DNA of 64,000 nt from Rhodoferax sp. (GCF_030653815.1 NZ_JAURYQ010000031.1:1-64000); one strand, 5' to 3'; shown: positions 8,761 to 17,850, numbered from the stretch's first letter. Made by a program: numbers and translations. Notes: a model not told the origin generated them from the letters alone.

Positions 8761-11160
8761 TCAGATGTTCTGATCATAAAATCGAATCAAATTGAGCCCT
8801 GTCGCTTTGGCTTGGTACATTGCCGTATCAGCCCATGTCAGGACGTCGTCCGGGCTGGCTTCATGATTGACAAACAACGCCACGCCGATACTCGCCGAAC
8901 AATGATATTCGACGCTGGTAGCGGCTTTCCCATCGCGCCTGATGGTGAGCAGATAGGGCTCTGACAAAGTGAGACGGATCTTTTCGGCCACGACGCGAGC
9001 CTGTGAGGTCGATTCAACTCTATCTATATCCAGTTCACTGAGCATCACCACAAACTCGTCGCCGCCGAAGCGTGCCACCGTGTCTATTTCGCGCACACAG
9101 CTTTTCAGTCGATCTGCCGCTTCAATCAACAGCAAATCGCCAACTTCATGCCCATGCTGATCATTCAATGACTTGAAGTTGTTCAGATCAAGGAACATCA
9201 GTGCACCGTAGCAAGCGCTGCGCTTGCTGGCCGCCATGGCCTGGATCAGGCGATCGTTGAGCAGGCGACGGTTCGGCAGTTGGGTGAGCGCGTCATGAAA
9301 CGCCAGTTGCCGCACCTGCTCTTCTATCAGCCGGCGCTCGGTGATGTCGATAAAACTACCCAGGCCCGAAGGCTTGCCCTCCCAGTCGATGGTGTTGACA
9401 TAGCCTTGCCACTGTCTCACCTCACCATCCTTGCGTACCATGCCGACCACATAGGACTTCTCGACCTCTTCTCCGTTCATGCGTCGTTGATGCAAGTCCC
9501 TCAGACGTGGACGATCCGCTTCGTCAACCAGGGGGATGAACGGTTGGCCCAGGATTTCGTTCTCGGGATAGCCAATCATTTCCACAAGCGCCCGGTTGAC
9601 GTACTTGATCAGACCGTCCTGGGTAATCGCGATGCCCAAGGGCAACTCCGCGACGAAGTTGCGATAGCGAGCCTCCGAATTTCGCAATACCACCTCAATG
9701 CACTTGCGTTCAGTGATGTCCGCAATCACGCCAACGAGGCCGCGATCTTCACCGCTGGCGTCGGTGAAACGCTTGCCCGTCAGGTTACCCCAGAACTCGG
9801 TGCGATCGGCGCGCCAATAAAGTCTTTCCAAATCCACCGACTGGATTTCGCTGGACAGCAACGCTTGCATCCTCTGTCGACTCATCTCGCGTTCCGCCGG
9901 CGGCACGAGGGCGACATACTCGCTTCCCACCAGCGCTTCGACAGAACAACCGAACATCTCGGCCATGCGTTGATTGGCTTGCGTGATACGCCCTTCCTTG
10001 TCCACCAGAAAGATGGCCACGCTGGACGTGTCAAGAATCTGCTTGAGCAAAGTCTCCCGTTGCGCCAGGGTTTCCAGCAGGCGATTGAAGCCGCTGATAA
10101 GCTCGCCGATTTCATCCTGGCTGGTGATGGGCAAAGGTTTTAGCGGCTGGCTTGTGCCCGACAGGGTGGCCAGCGTTCTCGTGGCAGCCAGCATTGGCGA
10201 GAGCTGGCGTCTTAACATCCACCAGGTCATCCACCAGATCAGGCTGCCTGCCAGCAGCGTGAGCAGGATCGTGGCCAGTAGCATGCGCCGTTGCATCGAA
10301 TAAATCGGGGCAAAGGCCTCTGCGGTGGGCAGGTTGGCCACCAGTTTCCAGCCGGATACTGGAATGTTCTTGGCCGAGACCAGCACCTCCACGCCAACTT
10401 GGTTGACGTACAGGTCCGTACCTTCGTAACCCTGGACAAAACGATCAATCGCTGGGCTGATGCCGGGGGCGGGCAGCGGCTGCATGATGCGGCTCTTGTC
10501 GGTGGCAGTGATATTCAACCGGAGCTGCGGAGCCGCAAGAAAATAGCCGCCTGTCTTGCCGTAGCGGCTTTCAGTGATCTTGTCCAGAAAATTGGGTTTG
10601 CCCAGATTGATCACCCCCATCAAGATGCCCATCACCTTGCCCTGCGGATCCCGAATGGGCACGGCCATGCCGAAAACCGGAGCCAGCAGTTTGCGTCCCA
10701 TGACGGGTCGGCCAATCGTTGACGTTCCCGCCTTGAGTGCGGTGGCCACGGCATAAACGTCCATGTAATTGACGCCGATCCGTCCGGCCGTGAGCGGGAC
10801 TTCGGCGATCGCCGTGCCATCAAGACCCAGGGCGATAACGCCACCGTTGAATAGCATTTGCAAATGCGAGTGCTGTTGCAGCAGGGCCTGCAATGCCGCT
10901 GGCTTGCCCAGCATGATCGGGGTAACACCTCCGGCAACGACTTCCAGTAACCGCAACCGGTCGTCCAGTTCATGATTGACCTGGTGGGCCAGCAAAGAAA
11001 CTGTCGCGAACTGTTGGTCGCCCAACAGGCCTTGCATATCCTCGCGCAGCATCCGGCTGGCGTAGAACGTCAGCGACCAGATGCCGATCAGGAAAATGGC
11101 CAGCGTGAACAGGGTCACTCTTGTCTTCAGCGACCGCCACTGGAATAAATTCGACTTCAT
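8761..11160 (-). CDS. Membrane Cache-HAMP-PAS-PAS diguanylate cyclase
   Basis: The 799-residue protein has a first transmembrane helix near residues 15-35, a large periplasmic Cache sensor (about 40-285), a second helix near 290, a HAMP segment ending in SQDEIGELISGFNRLLE, two PAS domains (about 375-490 and 500-620) and a C-terminal GGDEF domain. The active-site motif is intact (RFGGDEF near 700), and a product-inhibition I-site (REID) lies five residues before it. It should make cyclic di-GMP in response to a periplasmic ligand and a PAS signal. I prefer the ATG at 11160, which has an AAGGA site; a GTG at 11190 is possible. A PilZ gene lies divergently. Confidence 0.9.
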   Translation of the reverse strand: MKSNLFQWRSLKTRVTLFTLAIFLIGIWSLTFYASRMLREDMQGLLGDQQFATVSLLAHQVNHELDDRLRLLEVVAGGVTPIMLGKPAALQALLQQHSHLQMLFNGGVIALGLDGTAIAEVPLTAGRIGVNYMDVYAVATALKAGTSTIGRPVMGRKLLAPVFGMAVPIRDPQGKVMGILMGVINLGKPNFLDKITESRYGKTGGYFLAAPQLRLNITATDKSRIMQPLPAPGISPAIDRFVQGYEGTDLYVNQVGVEVLVSAKNIPVSGWKLVANLPTAEAFAPIYSMQRRMLLATILLTLLAGSLIWWMTWWMLRRQLSPMLAATRTLATLSGTSQPLKPLPITSQDEIGELISGFNRLLETLAQRETLLKQILDTSSVAIFLVDKEGRITQANQRMAEMFGCSVEALVGSEYVALVPPAEREMSRQRMQALLSSEIQSVDLERLYWRADRTEFWGNLTGKRFTDASGEDRGLVGVIADITERKCIEVVLRNSEARYRNFVAELPLGIAITQDGLIKYVNRALVEMIGYPENEILGQPFIPLVDEADRPRLRDLHQRRMNGEEVEKSYVVGMVRKDGEVRQWQGYVNTIDWEGKPSGLGSFIDITERRLIEEQVRQLAFHDALTQLPNRRLLNDRLIQAMAASKRSACYGALMFLDLNNFKSLNDQHGHEVGDLLLIEAADRLKSCVREIDTVARFGGDEFVVMLSELDIDRVESTSQARVVAEKIRLTLSEPYLLTIRRDGKAATSVEYHCSASIGVALFVNHEASPDDVLTWADTAMYQAKATGLNLIRFYDQNI

Positions 11161-11480
11161 GCTGATTTTTATCCTTCGACTGATCAGCACCTTCCTCGAT
11201 GTACTTGATCACTTCATGTGACTGTCAAACCATCGACGCAACAGCCAAGAATTCGCTGATAAATGAGGGATTTCATTTGCAGCTTCCGATGTGGCCAACA
11301 ACAAGACACAGCGACAACTGCAGACCCGGTTACGAAATGAACAATTTCCCGGAGCAACTCAGCTGCCCTTCCAGCGATTCTGGGATGGGGCCTGTAGCTT
11401 TGTGTCTGCAGCTTCCGCTGCATTTACCAATGTCACAAAGTGTAACGAGATAAGTTCAAGCGCGTACAGGGGAAACTACT

Positions 11481-11496
11481 TCCCCCAGATGGGGGA
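11481..11496. promoter_or_regulatory. Perfect dyad, possible operator
   Basis: The sequence TCCCCCAGATGGGGGA has perfect seven-base arms around a GA centre, about 205 bases upstream of the PilZ start. Its symmetry and G/C-run form suggest a protein-binding site more than an RNA hairpin, since the loop would be only two bases. The binding protein is unknown. Confidence 0.35.
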
Positions 11497-11653
11497 TGCC
11501 GCGACTGCAGCGGAGAAACGACTTGAATGGCTGGTGTTGCTTAATAAGATGTGCTTGACTTGGCGGTCCGCGTTGCGAGTTGCTCAAAACCGGTCAAGCG
11601 TCTGGCCACGGTGGCCCAAGGCCGACCGCCGGCAGGGTGCTAACATGACAAAA

Positions 11654-11678
11654 GCCGTCCTGAGGCGGCGATTTTGTT
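11654..11678 (+). terminator. Hairpin with T-rich tail upstream of the PilZ gene
   Basis: GCCGTC and GGCGGC can pair (one G-T wobble) around a CTGA loop, followed by GATTTTGTT. It lies only about 25 bases before the PilZ start, so it could end an upstream transcript or act as an attenuator in the PilZ leader. The stem is short and the T-run is interrupted. Confidence 0.3.
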
Positions 11679-11702
11679 CTGTTGCAGCACAGGAGCTTTG
11701 CC

Positions 11703-12077
11703 ATGAATTCAGCCGACGCCAGCCAACTGCGCCATTTTTCGCGCATTCCCTTTCTTGCCGATATCCAGCTCCATCTGGCGGCAGGCGTACAAAATGGCCG
11801 CTTGCTGGATATCGCGCTCAAGGGCGCACTGGTCGAAACCGCGCAGCCCGTCGCCGCCGAACTGGGCGACTCCTGCGACCTGGTTCTCCCACTGGGTGAC
11901 GACGGCGAGAAAATCGTCATGGAAGGCGCGATTGTCCATCGCAAGGGGCTACAGATCGGCATCGAATGTCGCCATATCGACCTGGATAGCCTGACCCGCC
12001 TTCGTCGTCTGCTGGAACTGAACCTCGGTGACACGGCCTTGCCGAAAAAGGAGTTGTCCCACCTGTTCAGGAAATGA
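11703..12077 (+). CDS. PilZ-domain cyclic di-GMP effector
   Basis: The 124-residue single-domain protein carries RHFSR (R10, R14), the RxxxR element of PilZ domains, and DIALKGAL in the place of the (D/N)xSxxG motif, with alanine replacing the usual serine. PilZ proteins bind cyclic di-GMP and act on partner proteins such as flagellar, pilus or polysaccharide systems. The cyclase gene transcribed divergently is a plausible source of the signal. The start is fixed by AGGAG eight bases before the ATG at 11703. The serine-to-alanine change might weaken binding. Confidence 0.8.
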   Translation: MNSADASQLRHFSRIPFLADIQLHLAAGVQNGRLLDIALKGALVETAQPVAAELGDSCDLVLPLGDDGEKIVMEGAIVHRKGLQIGIECRHIDLDSLTRLRRLLELNLGDTALPKKELSHLFRK

Positions 12078-12107
12078 ACTTCACGAAGTCAAAGACAAGC
12101 TATCCCC

Positions 12108-12677
12108 ATGAAACTGAAAATGTCCGAAAACTCGCTGTTTGCGATTTTGCTGCGCTCACCCTGGTGGATCAGCCTGCTCATCGTCGCCGGGTTCACGCTG
12201 CTGTCCTTTGCGCTGCTGCCCGATCGCTATGTGGGCTTTGGCGTGATGGGTGGGTTTCCGTTTTTGGTGATCTCCGTGCTAGCGGCGCGCAAACAGTGGC
12301 GAGCGCCCAGCGCAGCCAGCGTGACCGACATGTTGACGCGCGTAAGCGCCATGTCGTGGCGGGATTTTTCGGCCCTGATCGGGCAAGTCTATGTCGAGCA
12401 GGGTTTTACTGTCACACGCCTCAACACCCCGGCAGCCGATTTTCTGCTGGTCAAAGGTGCCCAAGGCACGTTGGTGAGCTGCAAGCGATGGAAAGCGGCC
12501 AACCACGGCGTGGAAGCGCTGCGCGACCTGGTCGCCGCCAAAGAAGCGCAGGAGGCACATCAGTGCGTATACCTCAGCCTGGCACCGGTCAGTGACACCG
12601 CCCAACGTTTTGCCAAGGCGCAGGGCGTGACGCTGGTGGCAGGCAAGGACCTGGCCCGCTTGCTGCTACAAAAATAG
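12108..12677 (+). CDS. Membrane-anchored Mrr-like restriction-endonuclease-fold protein
   Basis: The 189-residue protein has two hydrophobic helices (about 12-37 and 41-60) followed by a C-terminal Mrr_cat-like domain: MSWRDFSALIGQVYVEQGFTV, then D111 (AADFLLV) and CKRWK (C125, K126). The last two are the (D)...(E/Q)xK catalytic pattern of the PD-(D/E)xK fold with cysteine in the middle position. Classical Mrr enzymes cut methylated DNA, but membrane-tethered short versions are common and unstudied, and no methyltransferase or specificity gene is near. A role in membrane-proximal nucleic-acid processing is a guess. The preceding PilZ gene ends 30 bases upstream. Confidence 0.7.
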   Translation: MKLKMSENSLFAILLRSPWWISLLIVAGFTLLSFALLPDRYVGFGVMGGFPFLVISVLAARKQWRAPSAASVTDMLTRVSAMSWRDFSALIGQVYVEQGFTVTRLNTPAADFLLVKGAQGTLVSCKRWKAANHGVEALRDLVAAKEAQEAHQCVYLSLAPVSDTAQRFAKAQGVTLVAGKDLARLLLQK

Positions 12678-12700
12678 TTTGGCGCTGGGCTCCATCCAGG

Positions 12701-13621
12701 CTACCGGCTTTCCCTGTTGACCAGCCAGATGCCTGAACACACCAGCACGAGGGCGAACACATTTTTCCACTCAAGGATGCTCTCGCCAAGAAAGATGGCC
12801 GACAAAATGGCACCAAATATCGGGATCAGGAAGTTGAAGATGGTCACCATGCCGACGCGGTTGTACTTGAGCAGGATGGTCCACAAGGCGAAGGCCACCG
12901 ACGACAACACGGCCAGGTAAAGCAGCAGCGTGGTGGATGCCAGCGTGAACCCGGTCAGCGTGCCGCCCGTCAGGTAACCGCCCAGCAAGAGTGCCACGCC
13001 GCCGATGCCGAGTTGGTAACCCGTCAGGACGATCGAATCCATCGACTGCGAGACTTTCTTGCCGTAAATCGACGCGGCCGACAAAATGAAGGCCGCCATC
13101 ACCACCGAGCCTTCTCCCAGCAGACTGAAGTCAAAGTCCAGCAGGTCCTTGTTGAAATTGACCACCATCACGCCGACAAAGCCCACCAGGCAACCAACGA
13201 CTTTGTTCAGGCTCAAGCGGTCATTGTGGTAAATGAAATGGGCCAGCAGGACGCTGAAAAACGTGCCGGTCGCGTTCATGATCGAACCCTTGACGCCAGT
13301 GGTGTAGGCCAGTCCCACATAGAAAAAAATGTACTGCAAGGAGGTTTGTGTCAGGCCCAGCGTGGTGATCTGACGCAGCTTGGTGCCGTCGAGGTTGAAG
13401 ATCGGGCGCTGCGTCAGGCGCGCCATGAGCAGCAGCAAGGCACCGGCAATGACAAAGCGGTAACCGGCAAAGACCATTTTGGACGGCACGTCGGCGGCAC
13501 CAATGGCAAACAGCGCATAGCCATTCTTGATGGCCGGGTAGGCGCTGCCCCACAACAGGCAGCACAGGCAGGCCAACAACACGACCACCTTGCGGTCGGA
13601 AAAAAACGGATGCGGGTTCAA
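12701..13621 (-). CDS. EamA/DMT-family transporter
   Basis: This 306-residue protein has about ten hydrophobic segments arranged as two EamA repeats (first starting ACLCCLLWGSAYPAIK, second around EGSVVMAAFILSAASIYGKK), the form of drug/metabolite exporters of the inner membrane. Substrate is unknown. The start is a TTG that overlaps the stop codon of the thioredoxin gene (TTGA), so the two are likely cotranscribed and coupled. Confidence 0.85.
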   Translation of the reverse strand: MNPHPFFSDRKVVVLLACLCCLLWGSAYPAIKNGYALFAIGAADVPSKMVFAGYRFVIAGALLLLMARLTQRPIFNLDGTKLRQITTLGLTQTSLQYIFFYVGLAYTTGVKGSIMNATGTFFSVLLAHFIYHNDRLSLNKVVGCLVGFVGVMVVNFNKDLLDFDFSLLGEGSVVMAAFILSAASIYGKKVSQSMDSIVLTGYQLGIGGVALLLGGYLTGGTLTGFTLASTTLLLYLAVLSSVAFALWTILLKYNRVGMVTIFNFLIPIFGAILSAIFLGESILEWKNVFALVLVCSGIWLVNRESR

Positions 13622-14016
13622 GCGGCCGCCCGGGCGGCCAGGATCCGCGCCACCGCGGCGTGCAAGGCCGGCTCGGCCAGTGGCCTGGCGGACGCGCTTT
13701 CAGCCAAGCTGCGCACCAACCGTTCCAAGGTCTGCGGCTGCGGCGTGATCAGGCCAAAAAAGCGCGGAACACCCGCCACGGCAATCAACAGCGTGGGGAA
13801 ATCATCCACGTCATCCAGCGGGTGCAGCAGGTCGGCATCGTCCTCGATGTCAAGCCAGACAAACTGCGCCTGCGGGTGATCCGCCTGCACGGCCGCCGTC
13901 ACCTGCGCAAAGCCGTACCGATAGTCGCGGCACACGCCACACCACTCGGCACACAGACACACCACCAGCAGGGAAGCCGAAGCCGTCAAGGCTTCTGGAA
14001 CAACACTGTCAATCAC
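13618..14016 (-). CDS. Thioredoxin-family protein
   Basis: A 132-residue thioredoxin-fold protein with the redox motif WCGVC (C26, C29) after the LLVVCLCAEWC strand and the cis-proline region DDFPTLLIAV. It lacks a signal peptide, so it is cytosolic. The C-terminus carries an extra alanine-rich helix. The start is GTG at 14016 (TTG at 14019 is equally in frame) and lies inside the end of the phosphofructokinase gene. Its partner or substrate is unknown; the genomic coupling to phosphofructokinase and a DMT exporter does not tell more. Confidence 0.8.
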   Translation of the reverse strand: MIDSVVPEALTASASLLVVCLCAEWCGVCRDYRYGFAQVTAAVQADHPQAQFVWLDIEDDADLLHPLDDVDDFPTLLIAVAGVPRFFGLITPQPQTLERLVRSLAESASARPLAEPALHAAVARILAARAAA

Positions 14017-15118
14017 CAAAACAAATACCCAGGTCGCGTCCGGTTTGCAAGGTGTCGCAGTCCAGCGGCACGGCCTTCATGCGGCCTGCCACCTCCTCCA
14101 GTGCCACGTAGTCCACACCGTCCAGGCCCAGCGACACCATGATGCCGCTCTGGCCTTCGTCCAGCGCGCGCACGGCCGCGGCGCCAAAACGCAGCGCCGA
14201 CAGGCGGTCAAACGACGTGGGACTGCCGCCGCGCAGCAGGTGGCCCAGCACCACCACACGGGTTTCCTTGCCGGTTCGCTCGGCAATGGCGTGGGCGACG
14301 CGCTCACCCACACCGCCCAGGCGTTCGGCATGACCGACCTCTGCCGGCGCCAACAGTTCGCGATGGCCGTCAATGGCCTGAGCGCCTTCGGCCACGACCA
14401 CGATGGAATACAGCCGCCCTTCGCTGTCACGGGCGCGCAACTTGGCCTCGATTTTGTCGAGGTCAAAAGGAATTTCCGGAATCAGCACGGCGTGGGCGTT
14501 GCCGGCAATGCCGGTGTGCAGGGCGATCCAGCCAGCGTAGCGGCCCATCACCTCCACGACCATCACGCGCTGGTGGCTTTCGGCGGTGCTGTGCAGGCGA
14601 TCCAGGCACTCGGTGGCAAAGCCCACGGCGGTGTCAAACCCAAAGGTGGTGAAGGTCTTGTCGAGGTCGTTGTCAATGGTCTTGGGCACACCCACCACAC
14701 GCAGGCCTTTTTGGTGCAGGGCGTTGGCGATGGTGAGGGAGCCGTCGCCACCAATCGACACCAGGGCATCTATCTCGTGGGTGCCAAAGTAGGCCAGGAT
14801 TTCATCGGAGCGGTCAATTTCACGGACCGTGCCGTCGGGCATGTTGACCGGAAACTTCAGCGGATTGCCCTTGTTGGTGGTGCCCAGAATGGTGCCGCCC
14901 AAATGGCCAATGCCGCGCACCCGGTCGCGCGTGAGCCGCGCCACGCCGCCTTCCGAGTAGCGCTCCGGAAACAAAATGCCATTGAAGCCGTCGCGAATGC
15001 CATAGCAGTCCCAGCCCCGGTTGCTGGCGGCAATCACCACCGACTGGATCACCGCGTTGAGCCCGGGGGCGTCGCCGCCGCCGGTGTTGATGGCAATGCG
15101 TTTGATGGGTTTGCTCAT
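14009..15118 (-). CDS. pfkA: 6-phosphofructokinase with G104/K124-type active site
   Basis: The 369-residue enzyme phosphorylates fructose 6-phosphate at C1. It has GGDGS (123-127) and PKTIDNDL (145-152, catalytic D149). The glycine after the aspartate (G126, E. coli G104) is the ATP-type residue, whereas K146 (E. coli G124) is typical of pyrophosphate-type enzymes. This mixed pair is known in actinobacterial ATP-dependent group III enzymes, so ATP use is likely but not certain. The MGRYAGWIA motif for sugar phosphate binding is present. Its stop overlaps the thioredoxin start. Confidence 0.9.
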   Translation of the reverse strand: MSKPIKRIAINTGGGDAPGLNAVIQSVVIAASNRGWDCYGIRDGFNGILFPERYSEGGVARLTRDRVRGIGHLGGTILGTTNKGNPLKFPVNMPDGTVREIDRSDEILAYFGTHEIDALVSIGGDGSLTIANALHQKGLRVVGVPKTIDNDLDKTFTTFGFDTAVGFATECLDRLHSTAESHQRVMVVEVMGRYAGWIALHTGIAGNAHAVLIPEIPFDLDKIEAKLRARDSEGRLYSIVVVAEGAQAIDGHRELLAPAEVGHAERLGGVGERVAHAIAERTGKETRVVVLGHLLRGGSPTSFDRLSALRFGAAAVRALDEGQSGIMVSLGLDGVDYVALEEVAGRMKAVPLDCDTLQTGRDLGICFGD

Positions 15119-15193
15119 GGTTGAATTCCTTGGGGTAACGCAATAAGTCGCCGCTGTTCGCGGGCACAGGCTCCATTGTGCCGTGAACAGAAC

Positions 15194-15817
15194 TCAGCCC
15201 AGCGGCTCCAGCCGACCCAATTTGTGCGCCAGTTCAACCGCCGAATCGACACCCATCTTTTCAAAAATGTTGGCGCGGTGGAACTCGACCGTGCGCGGCG
15301 TGATGCCCAGGTGGTCGGCAATGTTCTTGTTGTAATGGCCGCGGATGAGTTCATCGAGCACCTCGCGCTCACGCGGACTCAAAGAGACCAGCGCCTGGCG
15401 CAGGCGCTGCGTCTCGGAGTCATCCAGCAGCGCGGCATTGGCCGCCGCCAGCGCCTGCTGCACACGGTCCACCAGTTCGTTGTCCTGAAACGGTTTTTCC
15501 AGAAAGTCCCAGGCGCCCTGTTTGACCGCCGCCACCGCTGACCCAACGTCACCATGGCCGGTCAAAAAAAGCACCGGCCAGGGGCAACCCAGGGCTTTCA
15601 GCTGCTCATAGGTGACACTGCCCGTGAGCGGTGCCATGCGCATGTCGAGCAACACCACCGCCTGACCCCAGTCCCCCTGCAGGGCACGCGCCGCGGCCAA
15701 AAATGGCAGGCCGCCGTCCCAGGTGGCGCTTTGGAAACCACGCGAGTCAAACAGCCAGGCCAGGCCGTCGCGGATGTCGGGGTCGTCGTCAACAATGTGC
15801 ACGCGGGGGCGGTTCAT
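15194..15817 (-). CDS. dctR: FixJ/LuxR-type response regulator, DctR-like
   Basis: The 207-residue protein has a receiver domain (D10-D12 acidic cluster, phospho-acceptor D58 in LLDMRM, K at FLEKPF) and a C-terminal LuxR-type helix-turn-helix (about 145-200, SPREREVLDELIRGHYNKNIADHLGITPRTV region). It resembles DctR of Rhodobacter, which activates a C4-dicarboxylate TRAP system. The ATG at 15817 has GGAG nearby and overlaps the kinase stop by four bases. No TRAP operon is adjacent; the nearest is about 6-8 kb away at 23.4-27.4 kb. Confidence 0.85.
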   Translation of the reverse strand: MNRPRVHIVDDDPDIRDGLAWLFDSRGFQSATWDGGLPFLAAARALQGDWGQAVVLLDMRMAPLTGSVTYEQLKALGCPWPVLFLTGHGDVGSAVAAVKQGAWDFLEKPFQDNELVDRVQQALAAANAALLDDSETQRLRQALVSLSPREREVLDELIRGHYNKNIADHLGITPRTVEFHRANIFEKMGVDSAVELAHKLGRLEPLG

Positions 15818-17850
15818 GGCAGCTCCTTGCTTTGGCGGGGTTTGGCCAGCGGCAAGGTCACGGTAAAGCAGGCGCCGCCCAGCAGCGGGTCGCGGCTGAC
15901 CACGATGCGGCCGTGGTGGGCCTCCACAATCGAGCGGCAAATGGCCAGGCCCATGCCCATGCCGCCCTCCTTGCTGCTGACAAAAGCATTGAAAATGGTG
16001 GCCTGGGCATCGTCGCTGACGCCCGGGCCGGTGTCGGCCACGCTCAGCACCGCCATGCCCTGGTCCGGGTCCACGCGCAGTTCCACCCAGACTTGCGGGC
16101 GCTGGTCACCATGCGGTGCCCAGTCTTGTGCGTTGCCCACCAGGTTGTTGACCAAGTGTTCAAACAGCAACTCGTCCACCTCCACCCAGACCCGCTGGTC
16201 GGGCAAGGACCAGGCGGGTGTGGGCGCGTTGTCATCGCCAAACAAGCCCATGACCCGCTGCAGCAATTTGACCAGATCCAGCCTTTGCGGCGACAGCTCG
16301 CGCCGGCGCGCAAACGCATTCACGCGCTGAATGATGCCGCCGGCGCGCTCGGCCAGCCGGGCCATGCGTTGCACCACCGGCAACAATTCGGGCAGCTCGA
16401 TGCTGCCATCATTGAGCCGATTCAGCAGGCCGTTGGCAAAGCTGCTCAGGGCGCCCAGCGGCTGGTTCAGTTCGTGCGCCAGGGTCGAGGCCACTTCACC
16501 CACCGCCACCAGACGGCCCGAGGCTTCCAGCTTTTCCTGCTGCTGCGCGGCCATGCGCTGGCCACGTTTGCGCTCGCTGATGTCCAGCACCGAACTCATC
16601 CAGCCAATCTGCTCCCCGGTGGCGGTATTGAGCGGCGCCTCGTGGATCAGCACATCAATCAGGTGACCGTCGGCGTGCTGGAACTGCACCTCCACGCCTT
16701 CGCCGCTGGTGCCTTGCAGCATGATGCCGTCATGCACCCGCTGCAAGGCATCGATCTGCTCGACCGGCCAGTACGGGAACGGGATGGTACGGCCAATGAG
16801 TTCGACCGCGCTGTAACCCACCATGCGGCAAAACGCATCATTCACGTACAAAATTTTGCCGCCCAGATCCCAGGCACGCAACCCAATGGTGACCGAGTTT
16901 TCCATGGCCGTGCGCAGTGCCACCTGGGCCTGCAGCAAGGCCTGCACCTGCTGACGCTTGATGAAGTCGCGGCGCAAGGCGTACAGGCTTACCAACATGC
17001 CCGACAGAAACAGCAGGGCCACCAAAAAGAAAATGCGCGGCACGGTGGTGGGCTGGACCTGGGTCAGGGCCACCTGCACAAACAGGTCGGTGCCTGGCAG
17101 GTTCAAGGCCGCGCGGTAATCCATCTCCGGAGTCTCAATCGCCTCGGTGGTGAGCAATTCCACGCGGTGGTCCTGCATGAACCAGGCCGGCAACAAGGCA
17201 CGCAGCGCCTGGTTCAGTGACACCGCCACCAGGTAATTGCCGGCAAACTGGCCGCGGTCAAAAAAGGGCACGGCCAGCCACACCACATCGTTCGGGATGC
17301 CCTTGCTGTCGCGCATCAGGCCGGCATAGGCAGCGCGGCGCAGGCCCTGGCTGGTGCTCTGCATCAGCGCCAATGCCTCGGCGTTGTCGGCGTGGGCGTC
17401 CCAGTCAACCGACCAGCGCGCCGGGCCCACGCGCGGGTCGTCGAGTTGCCCGGCCGGGATCCAGCCGCTGGACAAAATAACCCCCGGCTCACGCCACAGC
17501 AAACCTGCTTTGAGCTCAGGTGATTGCTCTGGCAACAAGGCGCCCACTCCGGTGCTCTGTTGCACCGCCTGGCGCGACAGCACCAGCAAATCGTCTTCGA
17601 GCCGCCTGAAGTGAAATTGCACGCTTTGCTCCAGCCACTGGGCGTCGGCCGCCCGGCGCCGCGCCGCCTCTTCGGCTTCAAAATTATTCAGGTACAGCAG
17701 CAGCGTGACCACCGAACCCAGCAACAAAGCCAGCAGGCCCAGCAGCCACCACAGCGCGCGCCGGTTGCGGCTGCCGGTGCGCGCAGCGGACTGTTGCAAC
17801 AGGGCAAAGTCAAAGGAGGCATCAGCAACAGTAACAGGGCTTGGGGTCAT
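15814..17850 (-). CDS. dctS: Sensor histidine kinase, DctS-like
   Basis: The 678-residue membrane kinase has a helix at about 32-55, a large periplasmic domain (to about 268) containing a FHFRRLEDDLLVLSRQAV helix, a second helix near 270-290, a coiled stretch and a PAS domain (about 310-430). The H box is LAHELNQPLGALSSF (His near 457), followed by a HATPase domain with GMGMGLAIC. This layout matches DctS sensors for C4-dicarboxylates. I chose the ATG at 17850; a TTG at 17907 would add 19 residues. The response-regulator gene follows with a four-base overlap. Confidence 0.87.
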   Translation of the reverse strand: MTPSPVTVADASFDFALLQQSAARTGSRNRRALWWLLGLLALLLGSVVTLLLYLNNFEAEEAARRRAADAQWLEQSVQFHFRRLEDDLLVLSRQAVQQSTGVGALLPEQSPELKAGLLWREPGVILSSGWIPAGQLDDPRVGPARWSVDWDAHADNAEALALMQSTSQGLRRAAYAGLMRDSKGIPNDVVWLAVPFFDRGQFAGNYLVAVSLNQALRALLPAWFMQDHRVELLTTEAIETPEMDYRAALNLPGTDLFVQVALTQVQPTTVPRIFFLVALLFLSGMLVSLYALRRDFIKRQQVQALLQAQVALRTAMENSVTIGLRAWDLGGKILYVNDAFCRMVGYSAVELIGRTIPFPYWPVEQIDALQRVHDGIMLQGTSGEGVEVQFQHADGHLIDVLIHEAPLNTATGEQIGWMSSVLDISERKRGQRMAAQQQEKLEASGRLVAVGEVASTLAHELNQPLGALSSFANGLLNRLNDGSIELPELLPVVQRMARLAERAGGIIQRVNAFARRRELSPQRLDLVKLLQRVMGLFGDDNAPTPAWSLPDQRVWVEVDELLFEHLVNNLVGNAQDWAPHGDQRPQVWVELRVDPDQGMAVLSVADTGPGVSDDAQATIFNAFVSSKEGGMGMGLAICRSIVEAHHGRIVVSRDPLLGGACFTVTLPLAKPRQSKELP

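Larger units (their letters stand above)
11161..11702. other. 542-base intergenic region between the cyclase and PilZ genes
   Basis: I find no convincing gene here on either strand: the open frames lack ribosome sites and protein-like composition. It contains the divergent promoters of the cyclase gene (minus) and the PilZ gene (plus), a perfect dyad at 11481-11496 and a hairpin with a T-rich tail at 11654-11678. The rest shows nothing I can name. Confidence 0.5.

Noticed and set aside
11291..11899. A 202-codon open frame in the gap before the PilZ gene
   Set aside because: It overlaps PilZ in another frame, lacks a ribosome site and has no protein-like pattern.
13013..13879. A 288-codon open frame on the plus strand
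   Set aside because: Antisense to the DMT transporter and thioredoxin genes; no ribosome site, no recognisable domain.
15631..17220. A 529-codon open frame on the plus strand
   Set aside because: It lies wholly antisense to the DctS/DctR genes, whose domains are unambiguous; the frame is rich in His, Gln and Ala as expected from the complement of GC-rich codons and has no ribosome site.
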